DNA of 64,000 nt from Corynebacterium pacaense (lineage in GTDB: Bacteria; Actinomycetota; Actinomycetes; Mycobacteriales; Mycobacteriaceae): assembly GCF_900169525.1 (NCBI RefSeq), contig NZ_LT821240.1, forward strand, positions 569,684 to 633,683. Direction: 5' to 3'. Each line of letters opens with the position of its first letter. The stretch's first letter is position 1. Below the pieces are notes generated by a model, which was not told the origin of the DNA, searched no databases, and saw only the letters and a list, made by a program, of their open reading frames with translations. Both the position numbers and the translations under genes were made by a program. Shown here one piece after another: positions 10,605-19,754 of the stretch.

Positions 10605-10660
10605 CTACTTGAACAATCCCGGATTTTTGTTGAACAAATAGAACTTTTGACTGAACAGAC
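10605..10660. promoter_or_regulatory. candidate operator array: three TGAACA repeats at 21-bp spacing
   Basis: The divergent intergenic region contains TGAACA at 10610-10615, 10631-10636 and 10652-10657, exactly 21 bp apart, so on one face of the helix. The middle copy lies in a perfect 13-bp palindrome, TTTGTTGAACAAA (10626-10638). The region is AT-rich compared with its surroundings. The adjacent GntR/FCD gene is the obvious candidate binder, controlling itself and the pxp operon; this assignment is inferred from position. Confidence 0.55.
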
Positions 10661-10719
10661 CTGGCGAAATCACCGAGGCATTTGGCACCGATTCGTGGGG
10701 TCAGCGCTATGCTGATCAG

Positions 10720-11421
10720 ATGGATTCCCGGGCTCTTCCCAGTGACAGACCGCAGGCCAAAGGGCCGATTCCAGTGCCGCTCGCCGATGAAACGATGACG
10801 CATCTGCGAAATAGGATCATCGACGGCACTCTGACCCCTGGGGCGCGGCTTCGCGAGGCGGAACTGGCCGACCAGCTCGGAGTTTCACGTAACACTCTGC
10901 GCGAAGCATTTCGCATGCTCAGCCACGAGGGCCTCATCACCCAGGTCCCCTACAGCGGTGCCTATGTGACCACCCCGACCCTGACCTCAATCATCGACCT
11001 GTACCGTGTCCGACGCATGATCGAGTGCCAGGCGATAAGGCAGGCCTTTCCCAAACACCCTGCGGTCGCCGACATGCGTTCGGCAGTGGAGAGGGCGGAA
11101 AAAGCCAGGTCAGAGGATGATTGGAAAATGGTGGGTACCACCAACATCGCCTTTCACGACGCCATCATCGCGCTGGCAGATAGTCCGCGATTGACCAGGA
11201 TCTTTACCTTTCTTTCCGCAGAAATGCGACTCGTATTCGGGCTTGTCGACGACCCCGAGTACCTGCACGCTCCATTCCTCGACCTCAACCGCGAAGTACT
11301 GGAGCTTGTCGAATCAGGTGAGACTGAAGAAGCCGCCAGCGTATTGGACACTTACCTGGTCCGCGCAGAACGTCTGCTTCTTGCCGCCTATGAACGCACT
11401 CCCATGGGGAGCGGAGAGTAG
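10720..11421 (+). CDS. GntR-family regulator, FCD (FadR) subfamily
   Basis: A 233-aa regulator. The N-terminal winged helix is clear (IIDGTLTPGARLREAELADQ begins near residue 31, followed by LGVSRNTLREAFRMLSHEG). The C-terminal all-helical FCD ligand domain includes the metal-site type residues RMIE, NIAFHDAI and the final helix LLAAYERT. FCD regulators usually bind small organic acids and are released from DNA by them. It is transcribed divergently from the pxp operon, so a pathway metabolite such as 5-oxoproline or glutamate is a reasonable effector, not a demonstrated one. Confidence 0.9.
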   Translation: MDSRALPSDRPQAKGPIPVPLADETMTHLRNRIIDGTLTPGARLREAELADQLGVSRNTLREAFRMLSHEGLITQVPYSGAYVTTPTLTSIIDLYRVRRMIECQAIRQAFPKHPAVADMRSAVERAEKARSEDDWKMVGTTNIAFHDAIIALADSPRLTRIFTFLSAEMRLVFGLVDDPEYLHAPFLDLNREVLELVESGETEEAASVLDTYLVRAERLLLAAYERTPMGSGE

Positions 11422-11451
11422 CATCCCACCTGGGGCGCACGAGTTGAATCG

Positions 11452-11494
11452 TCACGGGCTTCCTGCCGCCCTCCACCGGGGCAGGAAAGCCCGT
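11452..11494 (+). terminator. hairpin after the GntR gene
   Basis: CACGGGCTTCCTGCC is followed after a short loop by GGCAGGAAAGCCCGTG, giving a 15-16 bp stem with one bulge. There is no T-run after it, so it may act as a weak terminator or processing hairpin. Confidence 0.5.
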
Positions 11495-12141
11495 GTCGCC
11501 CCGCTATCAGCCCGCGTCGGTGAGATCCCGGCATGCTGAACCACACCGATCAGCCCCGATACCGCGCCCGCACTTTTCAGTTCCCACACCGCCTGCGGAT
11601 GTCTCGGATCGGCACTGATGGCCTCCTGGTGGCCTCCGAGTAGACCCGGAGAGGTGACGGACACGCTTGCCACCGAGCCCCGGCTCAACGGTCTGGTCGG
11701 CGGCGCGGGTGAGTGCCGCTTCTGGTCGCGTGTTCGAAACGGTGGTCCTATTCATCTGTGGAGGTGTGGGCGCAGAATCTGGTGGTATTTTTTCTCAAAG
11801 GTGGCTCGATTGCTTCCGGGAGATGTGGCGATCCTCCGGATTGAGCCACGATCGGAGCCTTCCTCCGACGCGATTGCCAGCGCCCTTGCCTCTCCGAGCT
11901 CGTAGTACATGCTTTGCAAGGGCAGGAGTTGCCTTTTCAGTACCGGAGAGTTGGGATGTTGGGTGTTTGAGAAACCGGGGTCAGGTTTCTGATTGCGGCC
12001 GGAGCAGGACCTCTCGGATCGTGCCGTGATGGACGACGGAAACGGCCCGCATCTCAGGGGCGAAATCTCCCGCTGTTGCAATCCACTGATCAACGGATTA
12101 CCGCGACCGCTCCCGAAAGCCGAGGAAATAGGAATACACGG
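11495..12141. other. no confident gene; possibly decayed sequence
   Basis: About 650 bases without a gene I can defend. A minus-strand frame near 11510-11640 has protein-like composition (SPGLLGGHQEA, ADPRHPQAVWELKSAG) but no start with a ribosome site and no family I recognise. A second minus-strand frame covers 11752-12093 with poor codon bias. These may be remnants of a degraded gene. Confidence 0.35.
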
Positions 12142-12175
12142 AGCCCCCGCCGACGTGGGGAAACTGGCGGGGGCT
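12142..12175 (-). terminator. hairpin after hsp20
   Basis: AGCCCCCGCC pairs with GGCGGGGGCT across a 14-base loop, just past the Hsp20 stop codon. The strong 10-bp stem lacks a clear T-run. Confidence 0.55.
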
Positions 12176-12186
12176 TGGTCCGGCGG

Positions 12187-12657
12187 CTACTGGCTGGCCT
12201 TGTTCTCCTCGACTGCCGGTGTCGATGCGGAGTGTCCGCCGTTGATCTCGATCTTCTTCGGGGCGGCGATCTCCTGGAAGGGTACCGTCACCTTCAGCAC
12301 GCCCTTGTCGAAGTCGGCGGTGATACCGGCTTCATCGCTGCGCTCGGGCAGCTGGATCCGACGGTAGAAACTCGATGAGGATTCCCGCACCAGGTACTTG
12401 CGGTCATCGTCTGGTTCGGTGTTCTTCCGCTGGGCCCTGATCACCAGGGCGCCGTCATCCACCTGGATTTCGATGTCATCATCGGAGAAATTCGGTAGGT
12501 GCGCCTCGACGACAAGGCGCTTATCGTCCTCCGTGTACACATCCGTGGTCGGAAGTGATGCGGCGCGGGCGCTGTCGGTAAAGAAATCGTCTCCGAGGAA
12601 ACGCTGCTGGATGGCGCGGAGCTCAGCGAAAGGATCGAAACGAACGGGTGTTGCCAT
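12187..12657 (-). CDS. Hsp20/alpha-crystallin small heat-shock protein
   Basis: A 156-aa small heat-shock protein that holds unfolding proteins in a refoldable state in the cytosol. The alpha-crystallin domain spans about residues 35-130 (DVYTEDDKRLVVEAHLP, DDIEIQVDDGALVIRA), with the conserved beta-strand FYRRIQLPE and GVLKVTVPF near the end. The C-terminal I-x-I anchor appears as KIEING. AGGAGG precedes the ATG by a standard distance. It stands alone with its own terminator hairpin; I could not find a convincing HspR or CIRCE operator in its upstream 230 bases. Confidence 0.92.
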   Translation of the reverse strand: MATPVRFDPFAELRAIQQRFLGDDFFTDSARAASLPTTDVYTEDDKRLVVEAHLPNFSDDDIEIQVDDGALVIRAQRKNTEPDDDRKYLVRESSSSFYRRIQLPERSDEAGITADFDKGVLKVTVPFQEIAAPKKIEINGGHSASTPAVEENKASQ

Positions 12658-12890
12658 GATTGGCCTCCTGTGGATTCACAATGTGGGGCTGTATGTGAAT
12701 GGACTTGATCCGTGGAACCCGTGCCCCACTCCCGGGACCCAAGAACCAATTGTAGGAAGGTGACATGGAGCTGTAAAGGGGTTTCAACCACACTGTTTGG
12801 TAATTCGGGCCACATATGGTAGAAACCCGACCATCCAGGGTGGGTGGTCGGGGTGGTGGGCGTCGTCAGGCAGCGGCCGGGTGATCAGGG

Positions 12891-13400
12891 CTACCGCTCC
12901 GGCGTGACCGCCGTGTAGAGGTCGGTGCGCAGGGTTGCGGGGTCCGCGTCGGGGGTGGGCTCGGTGACATAGACCTCCCAGTAGGGCATCGCCTGCCTGA
13001 CGTCGTCGAGGGATGTGATGAATCGTGACCACGCCTCCCCCAGTCCCCCGTAGCCGCCGAAATAGCTAGTCCGGGCAACGGGACCGGCCGGCAACGTGGA
13101 GTTGCACAGAATCACCCCACCCTCGGTGTGCACCTCCCCGGTCAAGGGTCCGTCCACCGGAATGCCGACCTCGAATGTCAGGGTGTCACCGGGAATGGAG
13201 TGATACACGGCAACGGCAGGGCCCACGGGGGTGATCTGCCGGGCCGCGAGCGCCGGGAAGAGCGCCGCGAAGGTGGAGTCGAAGGCCGCGGACATTTCGG
13301 CGAAGGGATGGTCGGGGAACCTGGCGACGACGAGTGGTACGGGTTCGGCCTCGAGGATCTCGGACCCGACGGTCGGTGGACCAAGAAGATAGCTACTCAT
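12891..13400 (-). CDS. GyrI-like small-molecule-binding domain protein
   Basis: A 169-aa single-domain protein resembling the GyrI/AraC effector-binding fold (AVYHSIPGD, FEVGIPVD, PYWEVYVTEP, TDLYTAV near the end). GAGGAG six bases before the ATG at 13400 supports a separate start. The frame is, however, continuous with the ThrE-like gene upstream, with no stop codon between them. Stand-alone GyrI-like proteins bind hydrophobic cations or hydrolyse small cyclopropyl-type electrophiles; no function can be fixed here. I treat it as its own gene. Confidence 0.75.
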   Translation of the reverse strand: MSSYLLGPPTVGSEILEAEPVPLVVARFPDHPFAEMSAAFDSTFAALFPALAARQITPVGPAVAVYHSIPGDTLTFEVGIPVDGPLTGEVHTEGGVILCNSTLPAGPVARTSYFGGYGGLGEAWSRFITSLDDVRQAMPYWEVYVTEPTPDADPATLRTDLYTAVTPER

Positions 13401-14888
13401 GGTGTTCTCCTCGAAAGGATTGATTCCCGGCCGGAGCCCGGATGCGGTCGGTGGTCTCGGTAATGCCCTGTGAACGACCAGCCTACCCATGCCCGGTGGT
13501 GCCCGCCTCCCCGGAAACGGAAGGTGAAGGCCACCCCGACCGGCGGCCGCCACGCCCGCCGCACCGGGTCTGTGATCGAAATCGATCAACCGGCCGAAGG
13601 CCCAGTCGCGGTCGGTGAGCATGCGCGCGACCACCAGGCCGGCGCCGATGGCGATAACACTGAGCACCGCGGTCACCGCGTTGGATATGGCCACATCCAT
13701 GTCACCGGTGTTGAGGTAGTACACGGTGCGGTACATCGCGGTCCCCGGGATCATGATCACGGCGGCCGGAACCGTCATGGTGATCCGCGGCAGACGGGCG
13801 GGTTTGGCCATCGCCGCGCCGAGCAGACCCACCGCCAGGGCCCCGACAAACACCGAGAACTGCTGCGGCAACCCCAGTGCCAGCAGCCCCAGGCGCAGGA
13901 CATTGGCCACGGTGCCGATGAGCACCGCGATGGTGACCATCCGCCTGGAGGAATTGAAGAGGAAGGCGAATCCGCCGATGCCCATCGCGGTTCCCAGCGC
14001 AGCGGTGATGAACCACGCGACGTCTGCCTCCCCCGGGCCCGGTGGCAGCGGATTCAGGCCGGTGATCCACGACACGGTGCCCACCGACATCGTCGCCGTG
14101 GCGATCACCAGGCAGGCGTAGGTCAGCCTCGACAGGCCCGCGGTGATGTCAAAACGACTCAGATCCAGAATCGCGGAGAACAGCGGGAATCCCGGGATGA
14201 GGAACAAAGCGGCCGCGACGTAGCCGGCGGACAGGGATCCGGGATCCACCACGCCCATCGCCGACAGCGCCACCGAGATCCCGTAGTAGGACAGGCATGC
14301 GGCGAGACCGGCCATGGCGACGGTGCCCAGTTGGTTGAGGTGGCGGTGACCGAGGATGAAGCGGAGCGTCTGGCCCGACGCCGCGGAAACCGCGACCACG
14401 GCGGCCTCCGTCGCGGAATAGTGGTTGAGCAGCGCGAATCCGGCACAGGCGAGACCGGCGGCCAGCGCGAGAATCCACCAGGACCACCGCTTGCGCACGT
14501 TCTCCTCGATGCGGTCGAGGTAGGCATTGAGCTCCTCGGCGGTCATCGGCCGATCGATGCTGTGGGTGAAGTGCTCGATCGCCTCGATCCGGGAGGCGTC
14601 GACGGCGGGGTTGTGCTGATTGGCCACCACGGTGCGGAAACGCTCGCCGCGGTGGAAGGTGCAGGTGATGGTGTTGACCGAGACGATGACGTCGAGGTCA
14701 TCGAACCCCAGGGACCTGGCGGCGCGCTTCATCGCGCGCATCACCCGGTATCCCCCGGTGCCCGCGCCCATGAGCATCATGCCCAGCCGGAGGACGGCAT
14801 CTGCCTCGACGCCCATCCGCCGCTGGTCCTCCACCATTTCCAGGAGCTTCTTGGCCTCAGGCTCTTTTCCAGCAGCGGTATCCTCCAC
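13401..14888 (-). CDS. ThrE-like threonine/serine exporter family protein, stop unclear
   Basis: A membrane protein with the two ThrE halves: a cytosolic DUF1212 part (about residues 1-120) and about ten hydrophobic segments (LALAAGLACAGFAL onward), matching the amino-acid exporter ThrE in layout. The GTG at 14888 is preferred over a TTG twelve codons upstream because GGAGGG lies six bases before it. Recognisable homology ends at about 13565 (FGRLIDFDHRPG). From there to 13401 the frame stays open through an Arg/Pro/Gly-rich stretch that does not look like protein, and runs into the GyrI-like gene. A frameshift or a lost stop near 13565 is likely; a +2 shift there would stop soon after at a TAG. 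Confidence 0.75.
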
Positions 14889-15136
14889 GAGAACCCTCCA
14901 AAATGTCCGAACCTGCCCGATCAAAAAACAAGACTACTCCGCCGGGGAGCCCGGGTCACCCCAATTTGGAGCACACCCGGCATTCAGCGCGCCCCGCCGA
15001 AGACCTCGAAATCAAAGTGCACCCGACTCACCCCTCCGTCCGCACCGAAACCCCACCACCCGGAGTACCCTCCGTCACCCCAGCCGCTCAGGCAGAAGAA
15101 GGCATCGTTCGAACGGGCAAGCAGGGAGGGTGACCC

Positions 15137-15583
15137 TCAAAGTCCGCGACACGGTCTCACGGGGTGATGGGTGTCATCGAGCCAGGCGTGGCCCTGATCG
15201 CGGGACAGGTAGCGCCAGTCCGGGCGTGCGGGGAGGAGGCGGTCGACAGCTCCGGCACCGCACACCATCACCGCTCCCCCGTCGACGTCCACGTCGACGT
15301 CCACGTCGGTGTCGAGGTCGCGGGTGGCGGTGGCGTCGTGAAGCGAGATGAACCGGGCCAGCACACTGAGGTACCCGAACCTGAGGTGCCCGATGTCGGC
15401 CACGGTGGCCGACACCGTTCAGGCGCCGGAGGGCATCTGAGGAACGCAGCCGGGGCCGGCCATCATGAAGGGGTCGATCACAATGAGGCGACCGGAAGTG
15501 ATCCTCTCGAGCGTGATCATTATCACCGGAGACCCGCGGTCGACCTCCGGACAGTGGGCTGAGTTTCGGGGCAGGGTGCGCAC
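15137..15583 (-). pseudogene. uncharacterised gene interrupted by an in-frame TGA
   Basis: A GTG at 15583 with GGGAGGG six bases upstream opens a frame that meets TGA at 15419-15421. The same frame then continues, after one codon, for 92 more codons to a second TGA at 15137. Codons on both sides of the internal stop end mostly in G or C, as in neighbouring genes, so the whole 148-codon frame looks like former coding sequence. The first part contains ERITSGRLIVIDPFM, loosely like the start of DUF4241 proteins; the second has a DVDVDVDVD run coded by a GTCGAC/GTGGAC repeat. It is a nonsense pseudogene, a truncated 54-aa protein, or a readthrough gene. Confidence 0.55.
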
Positions 15584-15717
15584 GCTTATCCCTCCCGTTT
15601 GTTCTCTAATCAAAACAATAGGGGCCGCAGTGTGACTCCGCCGCGCTTCCAGACCCGCGACGGCACCGGAAAGGTGGATCCTTTCCCGCACCCCCGGATC
15701 CCGATACGGAGTCCACC

Positions 15718-15791
15718 AGCCATGGCTCCCCGGTGAATCCCCGGTGGCCCCGATAGCCATGGCTCCCCGGTGAATCCCCGGTGGCCCCGAT
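15718..15791. repeat. 37-bp tandem repeat, two identical copies
   Basis: The unit starting AGCCATGGCTCCCCGG is present at 15718-15754 and 15755-15791 without a mismatch. Each copy contains the CCCCGGTGAATCCCCGGTGG motif. It is in non-coding DNA upstream of metE. Confidence 0.9.
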
Positions 15792-16102
15792 ACCCCCACC
15801 GTGAATCTAACTCCCCCCGTTTCCTTGACAGACCGCTTTGTCCAGTGTTGCCTTGAGTACGCAATCGGTCTGCCTTTCACCCTCTCCCTGGAGCCCCGGA
15901 TGAAGAGGAACGCGGTACACGCGGTAGGCATGACCACCTCGACGGCAGTGGAATCACCACTGGGCGGTAACGAGGAAAACCGGGGCAGTCCTTCAATGCA
16001 CACCCGGTGTTCCCGCATACCCGGACGCCGGGGTGGTGCCGGTTGTCGTGCCTCCTAGCCGGGATCGCACGTTCGGCTCACAATCAGAAGGACTTCAACC
16101 AA
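15792..16102 (+). promoter_or_regulatory. metE upstream region with TTGACA box and McbR-like site
   Basis: TTGACA at 15825-15830 is a good -35 element. It overlaps CAGAC-N6-GTCCA (15829-15844), which matches eight of ten positions of the McbR palindrome TAGAC-N6-GTCTA, known in Corynebacterium as the repressor site of sulfur and methionine genes. A second half CGGTCT follows at about 15864. The remaining leader of more than 200 bases has no recognisable riboswitch; a short frame beginning at ATG 15901 (MKRNAVHAVG) is open but unsupported. Confidence 0.55.
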
Positions 16103-18355
16103 GTGACTTCTCAGTTTTCCTCCACCATTACGGGCGTGCCGCGAATCGGCCCGCACCGTGAACTGAAATTCGCCCTCGAGGGTTACTGGTCCGGTGAACG
16201 CACCGGCGATGAACTCAGCGAGACCGCGACGCGCCTCGGAGATGAGTACGCGGACACGCTGCTTGCCTCCGGCATCGATTCGGTTCCGAGCGGTGGCCGC
16301 AGCTACTACGACTCCATGCTCGATGCCTCCGCGCTTCTCGGGGTCCTGCCCCGGCGCGTCCGGACCATTCCCGACCATGGGGGTGACGGTCTTCCCGCCC
16401 ACATCGACCGCTACTTCGCCACGGCCCGCGGCACCGATGAGCTGCCGGCGAGCGCCATGACCAAATGGTTCGACACCAACTACCACTACCTGGTCCCGGA
16501 ACTGGACGCGGATACGCGGTTCACCCTGGACGATGCCGCACTGCTCGGGGATCTGCAGGAACAGCTTCGCCGCGGGGTCCCGGTGCGTGCCGTGCTGGTC
16601 GGACCGCTGACCTATCTTTCCCTGGCGCGCACCACCGACGGCTCGGATCCCCTCGACCATCTGGAGGCGCTCTTCGACACCTACGCCGAACTCCTGCCGA
16701 AACTGCCGACCGGATGGGTGCAGTTCGACGAGCCCTCCCTGGTCACGGACGTTCCCGAGGCTGTCCTCGACCGCGTGCGCTCGGGCTACCTCAAGCTGGC
16801 GCAGGCGCCGGTACGGCTGATGGTGAGCACCTATTTCGGTGCCGGCGACCAGGCGCTGCGCACCCTCTGCGGAATCGGCCTCGACGCAATCGGAGTGGAT
16901 CTGGTCACCGCGGGCAGGACCGCCCTGGAGGCGTGGACAGGTGAGGAACTGCTGGTCGCGGGGATCGTCGATGGCCGCAACGTCTGGCGCACCGACCTCT
17001 GCGTCGCCCTTGCCACCCTGCGCGGTCTCGCCGCACGCGGCCCGGTCGCGGTCAGCACCTCCTGTTCCCTGCTCCACGTCCCCTACAGCCTGGACCCTGA
17101 AACCACGCTCGACGATGAGCTGCGGAGCTGGCTCGCATTCGGCCAGGAGAAGATCACCGAGGTCGCGGCGCTCGCCCGCGCCCTCGCGGGCGATACGGAC
17201 CAGGAGCTTTTCGACGCCGCCTCCTCCGCACTCGCCGCACGGTCGACCTCCTCCCGCACCCACGGGGACACCCGAGCCGTTACCGCGAAGGATCGCGTAC
17301 GCGAGGACTTCGTCGCGCGTCGTCACGCTCAGGAACAGGCCCTCGGCCTGCCTCCGTTGCCGACCACCACCATCGGCTCCTTCCCGCAGACCAGGGAGAT
17401 TCGGGCGGCGCGCACCCGGCTGCGACGCGGTGAGATCTCGGCCGCCACCTATGAAGCGGCGATGGAGGCGGAGATCGCGGAGGTCATCGCGCGCCAGGAG
17501 GCGCTGGGCCTGGATGTGCTCGTCCACGGGGAGCCGGAGCGCAATGACATGGTGCAGTACTTCGCGGAGCTTCTCGACGGCTACCACACCACCGAGTACG
17601 GCTGGGTGCAGAGCTACGGCTCGCGCTGCGTGCGTCCGCCCATCCTCTACGGCGATGTCACCAGACCCGAGCCGATGACGGTGCGCTGGTTCACCTATGC
17701 CCAGTCGCTGAGCGACCGGCCCGTCAAGGGCATGCTCACCGGTCCCGTGACCATGCTCGCGTGGTCCTTTGTCCGCGATGACCAGCCGCTGTCGGTCACC
17801 GCCGACCAGATCGCCCTGGCACTGCGCGATGAGATCGCGGATCTCATCGCCGCCGGGGCGAAGATCATCCAGGTCGATGAACCCGCCATCCGCGAGCTGC
17901 TTCCCCTCCGTCTGGCCGATCGTCCGGCCTACACCGAGTGGGCGGTCGGGGCCTTCCGTCTGGCCACCGCCGGCGCCCCCAGCGGGGTCCAGATACACAC
18001 CCACATGTGCTACTCGCAGTTCAATGAACTCATTGAATCAATCATCGACCTCGATGCCGATGTCACCACCATCGAGGCCGCACGCTCGGATATGACAGTT
18101 CTGAGCGCCCTGAGATCCTCCGGCTTCCAACTCGGCGTCGGCCCGGGCGTGTGGGACATCCATTCCCCGCGTGTGCCCTCCCTCGAGGAGGTGCGCGGAC
18201 TGCTCGACGCCGCCCTGGAATCCGTCGACCCGCGGCAGTTGTGGGTCAATCCGGACTGCGGATTGAAAACGCGTGGCTGGGAGGAGACGAACGCGGCGCT
18301 TGGGATCCTGGTCCGGGCTGCCGTCCAGGCGCGGGCGGCGCTGTCGGCACGGTAG
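16103..18355 (+). CDS. metE: cobalamin-independent methionine synthase
   Basis: A 750-aa enzyme, the usual MetE length, that transfers the methyl group of 5-methyltetrahydropteroyl-triglutamate to homocysteine, the last step of methionine synthesis. The two barrel halves are present. Zinc ligands are visible as the His and Cys of HTHMC (about residues 634-636) and the Cys of NPDCGLKTRGW (about 718). TTTIGSFPQT marks the start of the catalytic half. The GTG at 16103 is chosen because the family starts here and AGAAGGA lies just upstream; the frame is open further up but unrelated. An McbR-like operator upstream suggests repression when sulfur amino acids are plentiful. Confidence 0.96.
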   Translation: MTSQFSSTITGVPRIGPHRELKFALEGYWSGERTGDELSETATRLGDEYADTLLASGIDSVPSGGRSYYDSMLDASALLGVLPRRVRTIPDHGGDGLPAHIDRYFATARGTDELPASAMTKWFDTNYHYLVPELDADTRFTLDDAALLGDLQEQLRRGVPVRAVLVGPLTYLSLARTTDGSDPLDHLEALFDTYAELLPKLPTGWVQFDEPSLVTDVPEAVLDRVRSGYLKLAQAPVRLMVSTYFGAGDQALRTLCGIGLDAIGVDLVTAGRTALEAWTGEELLVAGIVDGRNVWRTDLCVALATLRGLAARGPVAVSTSCSLLHVPYSLDPETTLDDELRSWLAFGQEKITEVAALARALAGDTDQELFDAASSALAARSTSSRTHGDTRAVTAKDRVREDFVARRHAQEQALGLPPLPTTTIGSFPQTREIRAARTRLRRGEISAATYEAAMEAEIAEVIARQEALGLDVLVHGEPERNDMVQYFAELLDGYHTTEYGWVQSYGSRCVRPPILYGDVTRPEPMTVRWFTYAQSLSDRPVKGMLTGPVTMLAWSFVRDDQPLSVTADQIALALRDEIADLIAAGAKIIQVDEPAIRELLPLRLADRPAYTEWAVGAFRLATAGAPSGVQIHTHMCYSQFNELIESIIDLDADVTTIEAARSDMTVLSALRSSGFQLGVGPGVWDIHSPRVPSLEEVRGLLDAALESVDPRQLWVNPDCGLKTRGWEETNAALGILVRAAVQARAALSAR

Positions 18356-18389
18356 GTTGCGGTTGGCTGCGGTAGGTTGCGGGGGCCGG

Positions 18390-19754
18390 TCACTGCGCAC
18401 GGAAGCGGGAGACCGCGACCCATCCCGCAACCAGGGGAACCAGGGTGAGAAGGATGGCATTGCCCATGCTCGCGCCATAGGAGTGGCCGGCCGGTCCCAT
18501 CTGCATCACGGCCCCCAGTGAGGCCGCACCCAGCACCGCGCCGACCTGGCGGGAGGTGTTGTAGACACCGGATGCGGACCCGACGAGATCGGCGGGCACG
18601 TCTCGCAGCGAGATCGTGGAATTCGGGGCCCAGCATGCCGCGTTGGCCACGCCCAGCAGAAGAATGGCGATCATCAGCCAGCCGGGTTCGGCCCCCAGGT
18701 GCATCAGGACGCCGAATACCGTCACCGCCGCGAGCATCGAGGCGAAGCCGATCCTGGAGATCAGCCCTGGGGCGACACGGTCGGTGAGTCGGCCGATGAG
18801 CGGCGAGATGATCACCGAGAGCACCCCCATCGGAACCAGCATCAGTCCCGCCTGTTCCACGGGGACTCCCTGTCCCACCTGGAGATAGAGCATGATCGGG
18901 AGGTTGATGGAATAGACAGTGAAGCCGAGCCCGAACACCGCGATGATGCCGAGGGAGAAGTTGCGGGTGTTGAAAAGTCTCAAGGGAACCAGCGGGGCAC
19001 CCGACGTCCGCTGCATCCGGATGAACAGGGTGAAGGCGGCGATGCCGATCCCGAGACTCAGCCACACCACCGCATTCCACCCCAGTTCAGGGCCCTGCTG
19101 AAGAGCCGAGACGATACCGAGGACCGCGATCAGGCTGACCAGTCCGGAGAGATAGTCGATGCGCCCGGTCCCAGGGGGAAGGTGCGGGATGTAGCGGGCG
19201 ACCATGACCAGCGACAGCACCCCGAGGGGAACGTAGACAAAGAACACCGCCCGCCATCCCAGTCCCCCCACCAGAAATCCCCCGATGACGGGGCCGAAGA
19301 GACCTGCGGAGGAGGCGACCGCGCTCCACACACCGGTTGCCGCTCCCCGTCTGCTGTGCGCGAAGATGCGGTGGATGATACTCAGCGGCTGGGGGTTCAA
19401 CAGGGAACCGCCCAATCCCTGCACCGCGCGGGCAACGATCAGCCACTCGATCGACGGGGCGAGCACACACGCCAGGGCGGCAGCGGTGAAGATGGACATG
19501 CCGAGCAGGTAGATGCTGCGCTGGCCGTACCTGTCGCCCAGGCGGCCGGTGATCAGCAGCGGGACCGCGAAGGTCAGGAGATAGATCGCGGAGACCCACA
19601 CCGCCTGGTTGAGGCTGGCGCCGAGATCCTCCCGGATGCTGGGGAGCGCGACCGCCACCAGCGACTGATCCAGCAGCGTGAGAAACAGACCCACGCTCAG
19701 GGCACCGAGTGCCCTCCACGCCCTGGGTTCCGGGATCGGCGCGGGTGTACTCAT
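18390..19754 (-). CDS. MFS drug exporter, DHA2 (EmrB/QacA-like)
   Basis: A 454-aa major facilitator protein with fourteen predicted helices. DHA2 marks are LDQSLVAVALPSIREDLG in helix 1 (the LD...VALP motif D1) and GRLGDRYGQR in the loop after helix 2. Such proteins export hydrophobic compounds by proton antiport across the inner membrane. The ATG at 19754 overlaps the stop codon of the upstream MFS gene (ATGA, 19751-19754), so the pair is translationally coupled. It converges with metE, with 34 bases between the stops. The substrate cannot be told from sequence. Confidence 0.9.
   Translation of the reverse strand: MSTPAPIPEPRAWRALGALSVGLFLTLLDQSLVAVALPSIREDLGASLNQAVWVSAIYLLTFAVPLLITGRLGDRYGQRSIYLLGMSIFTAAALACVLAPSIEWLIVARAVQGLGGSLLNPQPLSIIHRIFAHSRRGAATGVWSAVASSAGLFGPVIGGFLVGGLGWRAVFFVYVPLGVLSLVMVARYIPHLPPGTGRIDYLSGLVSLIAVLGIVSALQQGPELGWNAVVWLSLGIGIAAFTLFIRMQRTSGAPLVPLRLFNTRNFSLGIIAVFGLGFTVYSINLPIMLYLQVGQGVPVEQAGLMLVPMGVLSVIISPLIGRLTDRVAPGLISRIGFASMLAAVTVFGVLMHLGAEPGWLMIAILLLGVANAACWAPNSTISLRDVPADLVGSASGVYNTSRQVGAVLGAASLGAVMQMGPAGHSYGASMGNAILLTLVPLVAGWVAVSRFRAQ

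Noticed and set aside
13470..15167. Long plus-strand frame of 565 codons opposite the ThrE-like gene
   Set aside because: Its composition is His/Arg/Gly-rich, with no family motif, and it mirrors the high-GC third positions of the real minus-strand gene.
15718..15791. Possible CRISPR repeats
   Set aside because: Only two copies, directly abutting, with no spacer between them and no cas genes in the window.
15845..16102. Cobalamin or SAM riboswitch before metE
   Set aside because: The B12-box and core motifs could not be found in order; the leader is unassigned.
16055..18004. 649-codon minus frame opposite metE
   Set aside because: It is the antisense shadow of a complete metE with all zinc ligands.
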